A stretch of DNA of 61,765 bases from an uncultured Eubacteriales bacterium (GTDB lineage: Bacteria; Bacillota; Clostridia; Oscillospirales; Oscillospiraceae). Location: contig CAUGSS010000014.1 in the NCBI GenBank assembly GCA_959602365.1, forward strand, positions 1 through 61,765, read 5' to 3'. The notes below the pieces were generated by a model. The model ran no database searches. It saw only the letters and a list, made by a program, of their open reading frames with translations, and was not told the DNA's origin. Both the position numbers and the translations under genes were made by a program. How positions within the stretch are numbered: position 1 is the stretch's first letter; every line of letters starts with the position of its first letter. This document shows positions 48,714-56,978 of this stretch, piece by piece.

Positions 48714-50072
48714 ATGCTGAGCAACGAGGAAATTCTTCAGACCATCCAGATGATCGACCAGCAGCATCTGGATATCCGCACCATCACCATGGGTATTTCA
48801 CTGCTGGATTGCGCCCACCCGGACGCGGCGGAGTGCTGCCGGAAAATCTACGACAAAATCTGCCGGAAGGCGGAGCATCTGGTCTCCACCGGGGAGGCCA
48901 TCGAGCGGGAATTCGGCATCCCCATTGTCAACAAGCGGGTGTCGGTCACCCCGATTTCCCTGGTGGCCGCCGGCTGCGACACCCAGGACTACGTCCCCTT
49001 TGCCGCCGCCCTGGACCGGGCGGCCCACACCATCGGCATCAACTTCCTGGGGGGCTATTCCGCCCTGGTCCAGAAGGGAATGACTGAGTCCGATGAAAAG
49101 CTGATTCGCTCCATTCCCGAGGCCCTGGCCACCACGGAGCTGGTATGCTCCTCTGTGAATGTGGGCTCCACCCGGGCGGGCATCAACATGGACGCGGTGC
49201 GGCTGATGGGGGAGACGGTGAAGGCCGCCGCCCAGCGCACCGCCGACCGGGGCGGCTTTGGCTGCGCCAAGCTGGTGGTGTTCTGCAACGCGGTGGAGGA
49301 CAACCCCTTTATGGCCGGCGCCTTCCACGGGGTGGGAGAGGCGGAGAGTGTCATCAATGTGGGGGTCTCCGGCCCCGGCGTGGTCTATCACGCCCTCCAG
49401 AGCGTCAAGGGCCAGAGCTTTGACGTGGTGGCGGAGACCGTGAAAAAGACCGCTTTCCGGGTCACCCGGATGGGCCAGCTGGTGGCCCAGGAGGCCAGCC
49501 GGCGGCTGGACACCCCCTTTGGCATCGTGGACCTGTCCCTGGCCCCCACTCCGGCCATCGGGGACAGCGTGGCCCGGATTTTGGAGGAGATGGGCCTGGA
49601 GACCTGCGGCACCCACGGCACCACCGCTGCCCTGGCCCTGCTCAACGACGCGGTGAAGAAGGGGGGCGTCATGGCCTCCTCCTCGGTGGGCGGCCTGTCC
49701 GGCGCCTTTATCCCGGTGTCCGAGGACGAGGGCATGATTGCCGCCGCCCAGTCCGGTGTGCTCACCCTGGACAAGCTGGAGGCCATGACCTGCGTGTGCT
49801 CAGTGGGCCTGGACATGATCGCCGTCCCCGGGGACACCCCCGCCGAGACCATCGCCGCCATCATCGCCGACGAGGCCGCCATCGGCATGGTCAACAACAA
49901 GACCACCGCCGTGCGCATCATCCCCGCCCCCGGCCTGGATGTGGGGGACACGGTGGAGATGGGCGGCCTGCTGGGCTCTGCTCCGGTGATGCCGGTGCAC
50001 AAGACCTCCTCCGCCGACTTCATCCGCCGGGGAGGACGCATCCCCGCCCCGCTCCACAGCCTGAAGAACTGA
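48714..50072 (+). CDS. UPF0210/DUF711 (PFL) family protein
   Basis: A 452-residue DUF711 protein, structurally related to glycyl-radical-enzyme folds in some descriptions but without a visible glycyl-radical motif. Conserved stretches include ITMGISLLDCAHPD, INFLGGYSALVQKG, CSSVNVGSTRAGINMDAV and TPAIGDSVARILEEMG. Its function is not established. The terminator 20 bases after the stop closes the operon. Confidence 0.9.
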   Translation: MLSNEEILQTIQMIDQQHLDIRTITMGISLLDCAHPDAAECCRKIYDKICRKAEHLVSTGEAIEREFGIPIVNKRVSVTPISLVAAGCDTQDYVPFAAALDRAAHTIGINFLGGYSALVQKGMTESDEKLIRSIPEALATTELVCSSVNVGSTRAGINMDAVRLMGETVKAAAQRTADRGGFGCAKLVVFCNAVEDNPFMAGAFHGVGEAESVINVGVSGPGVVYHALQSVKGQSFDVVAETVKKTAFRVTRMGQLVAQEASRRLDTPFGIVDLSLAPTPAIGDSVARILEEMGLETCGTHGTTAALALLNDAVKKGGVMASSSVGGLSGAFIPVSEDEGMIAAAQSGVLTLDKLEAMTCVCSVGLDMIAVPGDTPAETIAAIIADEAAIGMVNNKTTAVRIIPAPGLDVGDTVEMGGLLGSAPVMPVHKTSSADFIRRGGRIPAPLHSLKN

Positions 50073-50092
50073 GACCATCGCCCTGTATGAAG

Positions 50093-50121
50093 AAAGCCGC
50101 CGGAATTCCGGCGGCTTTTTT
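50093..50121 (+). terminator. intrinsic terminator
   Basis: An 11-bp perfect stem (50093-50103 with 50108-50118) around AATT, with the arm running into a T6 tract. Confidence 0.92.
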
Positions 50122-50323
50122 CGGTTGGACGGCTCAGGCATCTGGGCGGCGGCTGGGTCCGGTCCGTGATTCGGCCGGCTGCCCTCAGCAGGAGGGCATG
50201 TGCTCGCTGCGGCCCGTCGTCCGCCGCGGACCGGCCGGGGCGGCTGAGTCGGGCGGACTCCAGCCCTGTTTTTCTGGGATTGCAGCGGTGCAGAGGGCGG
50301 TGAACCCGCCCAAAGATCTCCGC

Positions 50324-50512
50324 TCAAGTGCCCGTGGTGTCTGCAGGCGGGGCAGAAGGGCGCCGGTTGTCCGCCAGGTAGGCCTCCTCCGCCTCCTGCT
50401 GGGCCCGAAGCAGGATCTCCCGGGCCAATCCGAAATTTTGCCGCTCCAGGGCAGAGATCGCGGCGGTGCAGCTGGTCCAGAGGATCAGATACGGCTTCTT
50501 GTAGACTTCCAT
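50324..50512 (-). CDS. small protein of unknown function
   Basis: A 62-residue protein with a good AGGAGGG ribosome site. The middle (CTAAISALERQNFGLAREILLRAQQEAEEAYL) looks like a TPR-like helical pair; the end is Pro/Ala/Thr-rich. It is divergent from a ribbon-helix-helix gene and shares its operator-rich intergenic region, so the two may be co-regulated. No family recognised. Confidence 0.55.
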   Translation of the reverse strand: MEVYKKPYLILWTSCTAAISALERQNFGLAREILLRAQQEAEEAYLADNRRPSAPPADTTGT

Positions 50513-50531
50513 ACAATCCCTCCTGTGTTAC

Positions 50532-50600
50532 TGCGTCAAAATTGCGTCATTTTTTCACACCATTATAAAATGACGCTAAAATTTTGTCAATACTTCGTCA
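50532..50600. promoter_or_regulatory. operator region with TGCGTCA repeats
   Basis: TGCGTCA occurs at 50532-50538 and again at 50543-50549, 11 bases apart; the inverted TGACGC is at 50571-50576, and CGTCA recurs at 50596-50600. GCGTCATTT and AAATGACGC form a 9-bp inverted repeat flanking a TATAAA -10 box (50564-50569; possible -35 TTGCGT at 50542-50547). This is the expected form of a ribbon-helix-helix repressor site. Confidence 0.55.
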
Positions 50601-50617
50601 TGAAAGGGATGGGGCAG

Positions 50618-50824
50618 ATGAAGGATGACAAAAGCCGTTATACCCTGCGGGTGGCCCCGGAGCTGCTGGAGAAGCTGGGCTATATCGCCGAGTATGAGGG
50701 GCGTACCAAGAACCGGGAGCTGGAGCAGATGATCAAGCGGCGCATTGCCGACTTTGAGGCGGAGCACGGCACCATTCAGACGGGGAAAAAGGCCGGCTGT
50801 CCTGAGTCCTCCGGCGCACCCTGA
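50618..50824 (+). CDS. Arc-type ribbon-helix-helix DNA-binding protein
   Basis: A 68-residue protein with an Arc-like RHH fold: DDKSRYTLRVAPELLEKLGYIAEYEGRTKNRELEQMIKRRIADFE. The strand SRYTLRV would lie in the DNA major groove. It has a short variable tail. ATG at 50618 is preceded by AAAGGG about 9 bases away; an in-frame ATG 6 codons upstream is possible. It probably represses its own and the divergent gene. Confidence 0.8.
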   Translation: MKDDKSRYTLRVAPELLEKLGYIAEYEGRTKNRELEQMIKRRIADFEAEHGTIQTGKKAGCPESSGAP

Positions 50825-50888
50825 AAGAACAGCGGGGCTGGGACCCTGTGAAACCTGGCATGGAAGGACAGCCGCCCAGAGCGCAGAG

Positions 50889-50930
50889 CAGCGCCCCGGC
50901 CATTGTGCAATGGCCGGGGCGCTGTTTTGT
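50889..50930 (+). terminator. intrinsic terminator
   Basis: A stem of at least 16 bp (50889-50904 with 50909-50924) with a GTGC loop and a TTTTGTTG tail. It follows the ribbon-helix-helix gene and faces the end of the ABC importer operon. Confidence 0.88.
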
Positions 50931-50953
50931 TGTGATGTGGCGCAGGAAATGGT

Positions 50954-51748
50954 TCAGCCCAGAATGGCCTTGTCGGAGGCAAACTCCTGGCCGCTGACCT
51001 TTTCAAACTGGTGGAGCAGATCTTCCACGGTGAGGCGGCTTTTCTCCTCCCCCCGGATGTCCAGGATGATCTGGCCCTCATTCATCATGATGAGCCGGTT
51101 GCCATGGACGATGGCGTCCCTCATGTTGTGGGTAATCATGATGGTGGTCAGGGCGTCCCGGGTGACGATGCGGTCGGTGGCATCCAGCACCTTGGCGGCG
51201 GTCTTGGGGTCCAGGGCAGCGGTGTGCTCGTCCAGCAGCAGCACCTTGGGCTTCTGCAGGGTGGCCATCAGCAGGGTCAACGCCTGGCGCTGGCCGCCGG
51301 AGAGCAGGCCCACCTTGCTGGTCAGCCGGTCCTCCAGCCCCAGGTCCAGGATTTTGAGCAGCTCTTTGTACTCCGCCCGCTCCGCCTTGGTGATGCCGCT
51401 GCGCAGGGTGCGCCGCTGGCCCCGGCGCCGGGCCAGAGCCAGGTTCTCCTCAATCTGCATGGTGGCGGCGGTGCCGGTCATGGGGTCCTGAAAGACCCGG
51501 CCGATGTATTTTGCCCGCTTGTGCTCGGGCAGGCCGGTGACATCCGTCCCGTCGATGATGATCTTGCCGCTGTCCAGGGGCCACACACCGGCCACGGCGT
51601 TGAGCATGGTGGACTTGCCGGCGCCGTTGCCGCCGATGACGGTGACAAAATCTCCGGGGTCCAGATGGAGGCTGACCCCCCGCAGGGCCTGTTTTTCATT
51701 GACGGTGCCCGGGTTAAAGGTCTTGTAGATATTCTGAATGTCAAGCAT
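50954..51748 (-). CDS. ABC transporter ATP-binding protein (TrpXYZ type)
   Basis: A 264-residue ABC ATPase: Walker A GGNGAGKST, signature LSGGQRQALT, Walker B KVLLLDEHTAAL and the switch His in MIITHNM. It powers the importer formed with the upstream permease and binding protein. The gene overlaps the permease stop by 8 bases. Confidence 0.93.
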   Translation of the reverse strand: MLDIQNIYKTFNPGTVNEKQALRGVSLHLDPGDFVTVIGGNGAGKSTMLNAVAGVWPLDSGKIIIDGTDVTGLPEHKRAKYIGRVFQDPMTGTAATMQIEENLALARRRGQRRTLRSGITKAERAEYKELLKILDLGLEDRLTSKVGLLSGGQRQALTLLMATLQKPKVLLLDEHTAALDPKTAAKVLDATDRIVTRDALTTIMITHNMRDAIVHGNRLIMMNEGQIILDIRGEEKSRLTVEDLLHQFEKVSGQEFASDKAILG

Positions 51749-52688
51749 TGCTCTTCGCTCCCTTCTTGCCGGGGCGGTTGAAGTATCTGCCCTTCCAATA
51801 GGGGATGGCCAGGAACAGCATGACCACCAGGGCGGTGAGCAGTTTCAGGTCGTCGGTGGACAGGCCCAGCCGCAGCACGAACTGGATGACGATATAATAG
51901 ATGATGGCGCCGATGGCGCAGGCGGCCAGCTTGAGGGCGAAGTTGCGGAAAACCCGTTCCAGAATGACCTCGCCGATGATGACGGCGGCCAGTCCGATGA
52001 CGATGGCGCCCCGGCCCATGTTGATATCGGAGAAGCCCTGGTACTGGGAGAGCAGGCCGCCGGACAGGGCCACCAGGCCGTTGGAGATCATCAGGCCCAG
52101 CACTTTGGTAAAGCTGGTGTTGATGCCCTGGGCCTTGGCCATGTTTTCATTGGCGCCGGTGGCCCGGAGGGCGCAGCCGGTTTCCGTGCCGAAGAGCCAG
52201 TAGAGCACCAGAATGATCACCGCCAGGAAGATGATGAGTTTGGGCAGCGGATTGTCCAGTGAGAGTTCCCGGACATACCGGGAGGAGACCATCAGGTCGT
52301 ACTTGTCCACGCTGATGGGCAGATTGGAGCGGCTGCCGTTTTCGGTGCCCCAACCCATAATGCGCAGGTTGACGGAGTACAGGGCCAGCTGGGTCAGAAT
52401 GCCGGCCAGGATGGCCGGGATGCCGCAGAAGGTGTGGAAGATGCCGGTGACCAGTCCGGCCAGCATGCCCGCCGCCAGCGCGGCCAGCAGCGCCAGCCAG
52501 GTGGGGCAGCCATTCAGGGTGAGCACCACGCACACCGCGCCGCCGGTACACAGGGATCCGTCCACCGTCAGGTCGGCGATGTCCAGTATGCGGAAGGTGA
52601 TGTACACGCCGATGGCCATGATGCCCCAGATCAGGCCCTGGGTGACAGCGCCCGGCATAGAGTTGAGCAGGGCTAATATGAAGTCCAT
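51741..52688 (-). CDS. ABC transporter permease (TrpXYZ type)
   Basis: A 315-residue permease of the branched-chain amino acid / sugar permease superfamily, with about eight to nine membrane segments. The start SMPGAVTQGLIWGIMAIGVYITFRILDIADLTVDGSLCTGGAV is typical of permeases paired with ABC_sub_bind proteins, some of which import tryptophan or tyrosine. The substrate here is not known. Confidence 0.9.
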   Translation of the reverse strand: MDFILALLNSMPGAVTQGLIWGIMAIGVYITFRILDIADLTVDGSLCTGGAVCVVLTLNGCPTWLALLAALAAGMLAGLVTGIFHTFCGIPAILAGILTQLALYSVNLRIMGWGTENGSRSNLPISVDKYDLMVSSRYVRELSLDNPLPKLIIFLAVIILVLYWLFGTETGCALRATGANENMAKAQGINTSFTKVLGLMISNGLVALSGGLLSQYQGFSDINMGRGAIVIGLAAVIIGEVILERVFRNFALKLAACAIGAIIYYIVIQFVLRLGLSTDDLKLLTALVVMLFLAIPYWKGRYFNRPGKKGAKSNA

Positions 52689-52812
52689 AACAAGACGCCT
52701 CCAAAAAGTATAGAATCGTCAAAAGTATAGCAAAGAACAGCGGAAAAGGGAAGCCCCTTTTCCGCTGTTTTACAGGTTTACCTGAGAAAAGGCAGGCCCT
52801 CGCGGGGAGAAC

Positions 52813-53904
52813 TTACTCAGTCTCAATCGGCTCGTAGCCCTCGGGAGGTGTGATGCTCAACGCCTCGCAGTTGGCGGCGTTGTACTTGGCGGTGACCTCC
52901 GGGGCGTATTCAATGGCCATGGTGGACACGTCGGCCCCGTTTGCCAGGATCTCATAGGCCATCTCACCGGTGGTGTAGCCCAGGTCGTAGTAGCTGATGG
53001 ACAGGGTGGCCACGCCGCAGCCGCTGGCGATGCCCTCCTCACCGGCGATGACGGGGACACCGGCGGGCAGCACCACGTTGGCAATGGCCTCGGTGTTGGA
53101 GGCGGCGGTGTTGTCGGTGGGGATGTAGATCACGTCGCTGTTGTCGGCGGCGGTCTGGGCCACGGAGGTGACGTCATTGGTGTCGGTGAAGGCGTAGCGC
53201 TCCACGGTGTAGCCGTACTCCTCCAGATAGCCGGTGATCACGTCACACTGGTAGACGGAGTTGGGCTCGCCGGAGCAGTAGAGCAATCCCACGTTCTGGG
53301 CATCGGGGAACATCTCGTGGAGCATGTCGGCCTGCTGGTCCAGGGGGGCCAGGTCGGAGGTGCCGGAGATGTTGTTGCCCACAGTGCCGGTCCAGTCGTC
53401 GATTTCCAGGGCGGTGGCATAGTCGGTGATGGAGGTGCCCAGAATGGGAATCTCAGAGGTGGCTGCCGCCGCGGCCTGGAGGGGAGCGGTGGCGTTGGCC
53501 AGAATCAGATCCACGCCGTCGGAGAGAAAGCCGTCGATAATGGTGGAGCAGTTGGCGCTGTCGCCGGAGGCGTTGCCCTCCTTAAAGGAGACCGCGTCCC
53601 CCAGTTTTTCGGTCAGGGCGTCCTTGAAGCCCTGGGTGGCCTGATCCAGGGCGTCGTGCTGGACCAGCTGGCAGATGCCCACGGTATAGGTGGCGCCGTC
53701 GGCAGCGCTGCCCCCGTCGGACGCGTCGCCGGCGGAGGTGTCGCCGGTGCCGCTGGAGGCGTCGGCGTCGTTGGTGCTGGGGGTGGACGTGCTGCTGGGG
53801 GCGGAGCCGGGGTCGGAAGTACCGCCGCTGCTGCCGCAGGCGGCCAGGGCCAGTATCATGGCCAGAGCCAGCAGGACAGAGAGCAGCTTGAAAAGCTTTT
53901 TCAT
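52813..53904 (-). CDS. ABC transporter substrate-binding lipoprotein (TrpX type)
   Basis: A 363-residue ABC_sub_bind protein. Residues 1-21 form a lipoprotein signal with the lipobox LALAAC and Cys21 as lipid anchor, followed by a Ser/Gly/Asp-rich linker to about residue 75, then the binding domain (YTVGICQLVQHDALDQATQGF). Related proteins bind aromatic amino acids. The ATG at 53904 follows AAGGAGG. First gene of the importer operon. Confidence 0.92.
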   Translation of the reverse strand: MKKLFKLLSVLLALAMILALAACGSSGGTSDPGSAPSSTSTPSTNDADASSGTGDTSAGDASDGGSAADGATYTVGICQLVQHDALDQATQGFKDALTEKLGDAVSFKEGNASGDSANCSTIIDGFLSDGVDLILANATAPLQAAAAATSEIPILGTSITDYATALEIDDWTGTVGNNISGTSDLAPLDQQADMLHEMFPDAQNVGLLYCSGEPNSVYQCDVITGYLEEYGYTVERYAFTDTNDVTSVAQTAADNSDVIYIPTDNTAASNTEAIANVVLPAGVPVIAGEEGIASGCGVATLSISYYDLGYTTGEMAYEILANGADVSTMAIEYAPEVTAKYNAANCEALSITPPEGYEPIETE

Positions 53905-53952
53905 CGTGTGGTTTCCTCCTTCACTGTTGCAGCGGCAGGGCAAACTGACGCT

Positions 53953-53980
53953 TTTGCACACCACACCTTTGAAGTGCAAA
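53953..53980. repeat. inverted repeat in the ABC operon leader
   Basis: TTTGCAC (53953-53959) and GTGCAAA (53974-53980), 14 bases apart, lie between the promoter and the ribosome site. It may be an operator or a leader hairpin. Confidence 0.4.
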
Positions 53981-53996
53981 GATTTGGTGTATTGAA

Positions 53997-54025
53997 ATTA
54001 TACTCGCCCCTATCTGCTTTGTCAA
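53997..54025 (-). promoter_or_regulatory. promoter of the ABC importer operon
   Basis: Consensus TTGACA (54020-54025) and TATAAT (53997-54002) on the minus strand with a 17-base spacer. Confidence 0.92.
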
Positions 54026-54156
54026 TCCGGCAGGCGGGGGAAAATGCCGGTTTTTTTGAAAAAAGCAAAAGGCGCGCCGCGGAGGATTCCGCAGCGCGCC
54101 CCGAATGAGCAGCCTCAGGGGCTGCAAAAAGGCTTCCAGAGCATGGATTCGAGCTG

Positions 54157-55155
54157 TCACAGCACATATTTCCGCCAGAGCCGCTCCAGCCATCCCCCGG
54201 TGCACACCAGCCGGAAGGGTTTGCGGAGGCCGGGGCTGCCCAGCAGCCAGACCAGGGCGGCGGAGAGGGCCAGCGCCAGCATCAGATTACCCCCTGGGGA
54301 CAGGCGGAACAGGCGCCACTCCCCGGCCAGTTTGACGGCGAAACCGTGGAGCAAAAAAACCGGCAGGGTGTTGCCGCCCCGGACGGTGACGGCGGGAATA
54401 GGCCGTTCGGGCACCAGCGTCAGCAGCGCCAGAATCCAGCCGAAGGCGATGCCGGTGAGCAGCAGCCGCTCCTCCGGGCCGAAGCCCCCTCCGGCGACGG
54501 GGTAGGGCACAGAGCCATAGAGCATCTCCGCGGTAAAACGGCTCTCCCGCAGCATGGACCAGAGGGCGATGAGCACCCCGGCCAGGGTGAAAGGCCATTT
54601 TTTCTGCCAGGGCCAATCCAGGCACTGGGGAAACCAGCGGGTACGGGAGAGGTAATATCCGGCCAGGAAAAAGGGGAGGAAGCTGAAGAAGCGGCCTGTG
54701 GTGAGATAATAGCCAAACTCGGGTACATAGCCGCACACCAGGGCCAGGGCCACCGCCGCCAGCACAGCCAGAGGGCGGAACAATGGGGGAACTTTATCAA
54801 ACAGCGGCAGCAGCAGCCGGTAAAAGGTGATGTCCAGCAGATACCAGAGCAGCCAATAGGGGATGGCAAATTGGAGGTGCATTTTTCCCATGGGGCCGCC
54901 CTGGAGCACCAGGGCGTCGAAGAGCAGATAGAGAATTTGAAACAGAACGTAGGGATAGACCAGGTCGGTCAAAATTTTGGAAAAGTGAAAGCGGGAGAAA
55001 TAGCCTGTGAGAAACAGAAAGGCCGGCATATGGAACAGATAGATGATGCGGTACAGGGTGTCGGCCTCAGCCCCTGGGATCAGAGCCAGGAAATGCCCGA
55101 ACACCACCAGAAAAATCAGCAGGCACCGAATGTTGTCCATCCTGTTGCTGCGCAT
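54157..55155 (-). CDS. acyltransferase family membrane protein
   Basis: A 332-residue member of the acyltransferase-3 family with about ten membrane segments. It begins RMDNIRCLLIFLVVFGHFLAL, with the conserved His in the first helix, and includes YLFHMPAFLFLTGYFSR. Such proteins O-acetylate cell-surface polysaccharides. It stands alone after the importer operon; the target polymer is unknown. Confidence 0.88.
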   Translation of the reverse strand: MRSNRMDNIRCLLIFLVVFGHFLALIPGAEADTLYRIIYLFHMPAFLFLTGYFSRFHFSKILTDLVYPYVLFQILYLLFDALVLQGGPMGKMHLQFAIPYWLLWYLLDITFYRLLLPLFDKVPPLFRPLAVLAAVALALVCGYVPEFGYYLTTGRFFSFLPFFLAGYYLSRTRWFPQCLDWPWQKKWPFTLAGVLIALWSMLRESRFTAEMLYGSVPYPVAGGGFGPEERLLLTGIAFGWILALLTLVPERPIPAVTVRGGNTLPVFLLHGFAVKLAGEWRLFRLSPGGNLMLALALSAALVWLLGSPGLRKPFRLVCTGGWLERLWRKYVL

Positions 55156-55191
55156 GATCCGCTTCGCCCCCTTGCCAAGCGATGTTTTGGG

Positions 55192-56454
55192 TTATTCGTC
55201 TCCGCTCTTGCGGTCAATAAAGACCGGGGCGGTCTTGGAGTACAGAATCTTTTGCTCCCGGTACAGGCCGGAGTAGCCCGAGAGCAGATAACTCACAGCG
55301 GCCCCCAGGGCCATCAGGGCCACGCCCTGGCCTCCGAAGAGTTCATAGCCCAGCAGGATGCTGGTCATGGGGGAGTTGGTCACCCCGCAGAACACCGCCA
55401 CCAGTCCCAGCGCCGCCCCGAAGCCTGGATTCATACCGATCAGCGGGGCCACGGTGCAGCCGAAGGTGGCCCCCACAAAGAAGCAGGGCACGATCTCGCC
55501 CCCCTTGAAGCCGGCGCCCAGGGTGAGCACGGTGAACACGATTTTCAGCACAAAGGCCCAGGGCACGGCGCTGCCCGCCAGGGCGGCGACGATGACTTGC
55601 ATGCCGGCGCCGTTGTAGTCGCCGCTGCCCTCCATCAGGGAGAGGGCTGCCACCAGCGCGCCGCCCAATGCGGCCCGGAGATAGGGGTTGGAGACTTTGC
55701 CGTAGAGTTTGCCCCCCAGATGCATGGCCCGGCAGAACAGATTGGCCAGAATGCCGCAGAGCACCCCCAGGCCGATGACCTGGAGAAACACCACCGGGGA
55801 GAGCTCCGGCACCGGGGCGAGAGAGAAGGCGGTGGAGGCCACCCCCAGATAGCCGGAAATCAGATTGGCGATCAGGGCGGAGAGCACACAGGGCACCAGT
55901 GCCGCGTAATACATCACCCCGATGCTCTCCACCTCCATGGCAAAGACCGCGGCGGAGAGGGGGGTGCCGAACAGGGCGGAAAAGCCCCCGGCCATGCCGC
56001 ACATGGTGATAATCCGCTCATCCTTGTCGTTCAGTTTCAGCAGCCGCCCCAGGGAGCCGGAGATACACCCGCCCAGCTGGAGGGCGGCGCCCTCCCGGCC
56101 GGCGGAGCCGCCGGTGAGATGGGTGAGCACGGTGCCCAGGAAGATCAGCGGGGCGGTGCGGAACCGCAGGGGCCTGCCCTCCCGTACCGAAGCCAGGACG
56201 AATTCCGTGCCCCGGTCATCCTCCATCCGGGTGATATGGTAGCTGGCCACGATGATCAGACCGGCCGCGGGCAGCAGCAGGATGAGCCACCAGTGGGCGT
56301 CCCGCAGGGCGGTGGCGGCGTCGATGGCGTAGTGAAAGGCGGTGCCGGCCAGACCGGTCAGACAGCCGGTCACCACGGCGAAGACCAGCCACTTGACGAA
56401 GGTCAGACTGTTGTCTTTGATGGCGGAGAGGTAATGGGAGAGCCGCTCCTGCAT
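55192..56454 (-). CDS. ClC family chloride channel/antiporter
   Basis: A 420-residue ClC protein with the usual 16 to 18 helices. The gating-Glu motif GSAGREGAALQLGG and the later GGFSALFGTPLSAAVFAMEV are present; the N-terminal GSGIP anion motif is not obvious, as in some clades, including fluoride-selective ones. The ATG at 56454 follows GAGGTG; an ATG 9 codons upstream is less likely. A TATAAT sits about 20 bases upstream. Confidence 0.88.
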   Translation of the reverse strand: MQERLSHYLSAIKDNSLTFVKWLVFAVVTGCLTGLAGTAFHYAIDAATALRDAHWWLILLLPAAGLIIVASYHITRMEDDRGTEFVLASVREGRPLRFRTAPLIFLGTVLTHLTGGSAGREGAALQLGGCISGSLGRLLKLNDKDERIITMCGMAGGFSALFGTPLSAAVFAMEVESIGVMYYAALVPCVLSALIANLISGYLGVASTAFSLAPVPELSPVVFLQVIGLGVLCGILANLFCRAMHLGGKLYGKVSNPYLRAALGGALVAALSLMEGSGDYNGAGMQVIVAALAGSAVPWAFVLKIVFTVLTLGAGFKGGEIVPCFFVGATFGCTVAPLIGMNPGFGAALGLVAVFCGVTNSPMTSILLGYELFGGQGVALMALGAAVSYLLSGYSGLYREQKILYSKTAPVFIDRKSGDE

Positions 56455-56810
56455 GGAAAACACCTCGGCATTATAGCGCAAAAGATTGATTGCCGGTGCT
56501 TGTGAAAGCGCGTTTGAAGCGGTTTACAGCGCAGAAAAAGCGCGTCAGGAACCGATGAGACGGCGAGGCCGTCACCCGCGCCCACAGCACCCGGAATTTT
56601 AAGTAAAATTGAAAGCGTTTTAGTGAAAAACAATATCAAGCGAAAAATATTCCCCTTGCGAACTCTTATTCTAAGCGGAAAGGGGAGAAAGGTCAATCCA
56701 TTTTCGCCGATCCCTGTTTGGACGCCCCGCCGTTTGCCTTTTACCTTTTGCCTTTTTCCCCTGGGGACAGGCGCGGCCCGCCGGGGGCGTGCCGCACTCC
56801 GGCGGGCACG

Positions 56811-56851
56811 AAAAAGGGGCTGCTGCAATTCCTGCAACAGCCCCGCTTTTT
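56811..56851. terminator. terminator of nrdD
   Basis: GGGGCTGCTGCA and TGCAACAGCCCC pair over 12 bp (one G-U) around ATTCC. On the minus strand TTTTTCG follows; on the plus strand GCTTTTTCT follows. Confidence 0.75.
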
Positions 56852-56852
56852 C

Positions 56853-56933
56853 TCATCCTGAGCGCCGGCGAAGGAGCTTTTCCCGGCAGTTCTCCCTGCG
56901 GGAAAATGCTCTGCCCCTTGGGACTCAGAATGA
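56853..56933. repeat. extragenic palindromic element
   Basis: An 81-base imperfect palindrome: ends TCATCCTGAG and CTCAGAATGA (one mismatch), inner AAGGAGCTTTTCCC against GGGAAAATGCTCT. Such elements are usually repeated many times in Clostridial genomes, but only one copy was noticed in this window. Confidence 0.6.
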
Positions 56934-56978
56934 AACCTTATTATGTTTTGCAACAATCCCGGAAAAGGATCGAGTGGA

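Larger units (their letters stand above)
56455..56978. other. intergenic stretch with terminator and palindromic repeat
   Basis: No gene is supportable. The stretch holds the nrdD terminator hairpin (56811-56850), an 81-base palindromic element (56853-56933) and the ClC promoter. Short open frames on both strands follow the palindromes and have no ribosome sites. Confidence 0.6.

Noticed and set aside
53905..53990. T-box leader before the TrpX-type importer
   Set aside because: No T-box sequence or terminator pair is visible in the short leader.
54346..56505. A 719-residue plus-strand open frame
   Set aside because: Runs antisense across both the acyltransferase and ClC genes, each with solid membrane-protein features.
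56455..56650. Fluoride riboswitch before the ClC gene
   Set aside because: GGTGACGG-like bases occur, but the order and spacing of the conserved elements do not match.
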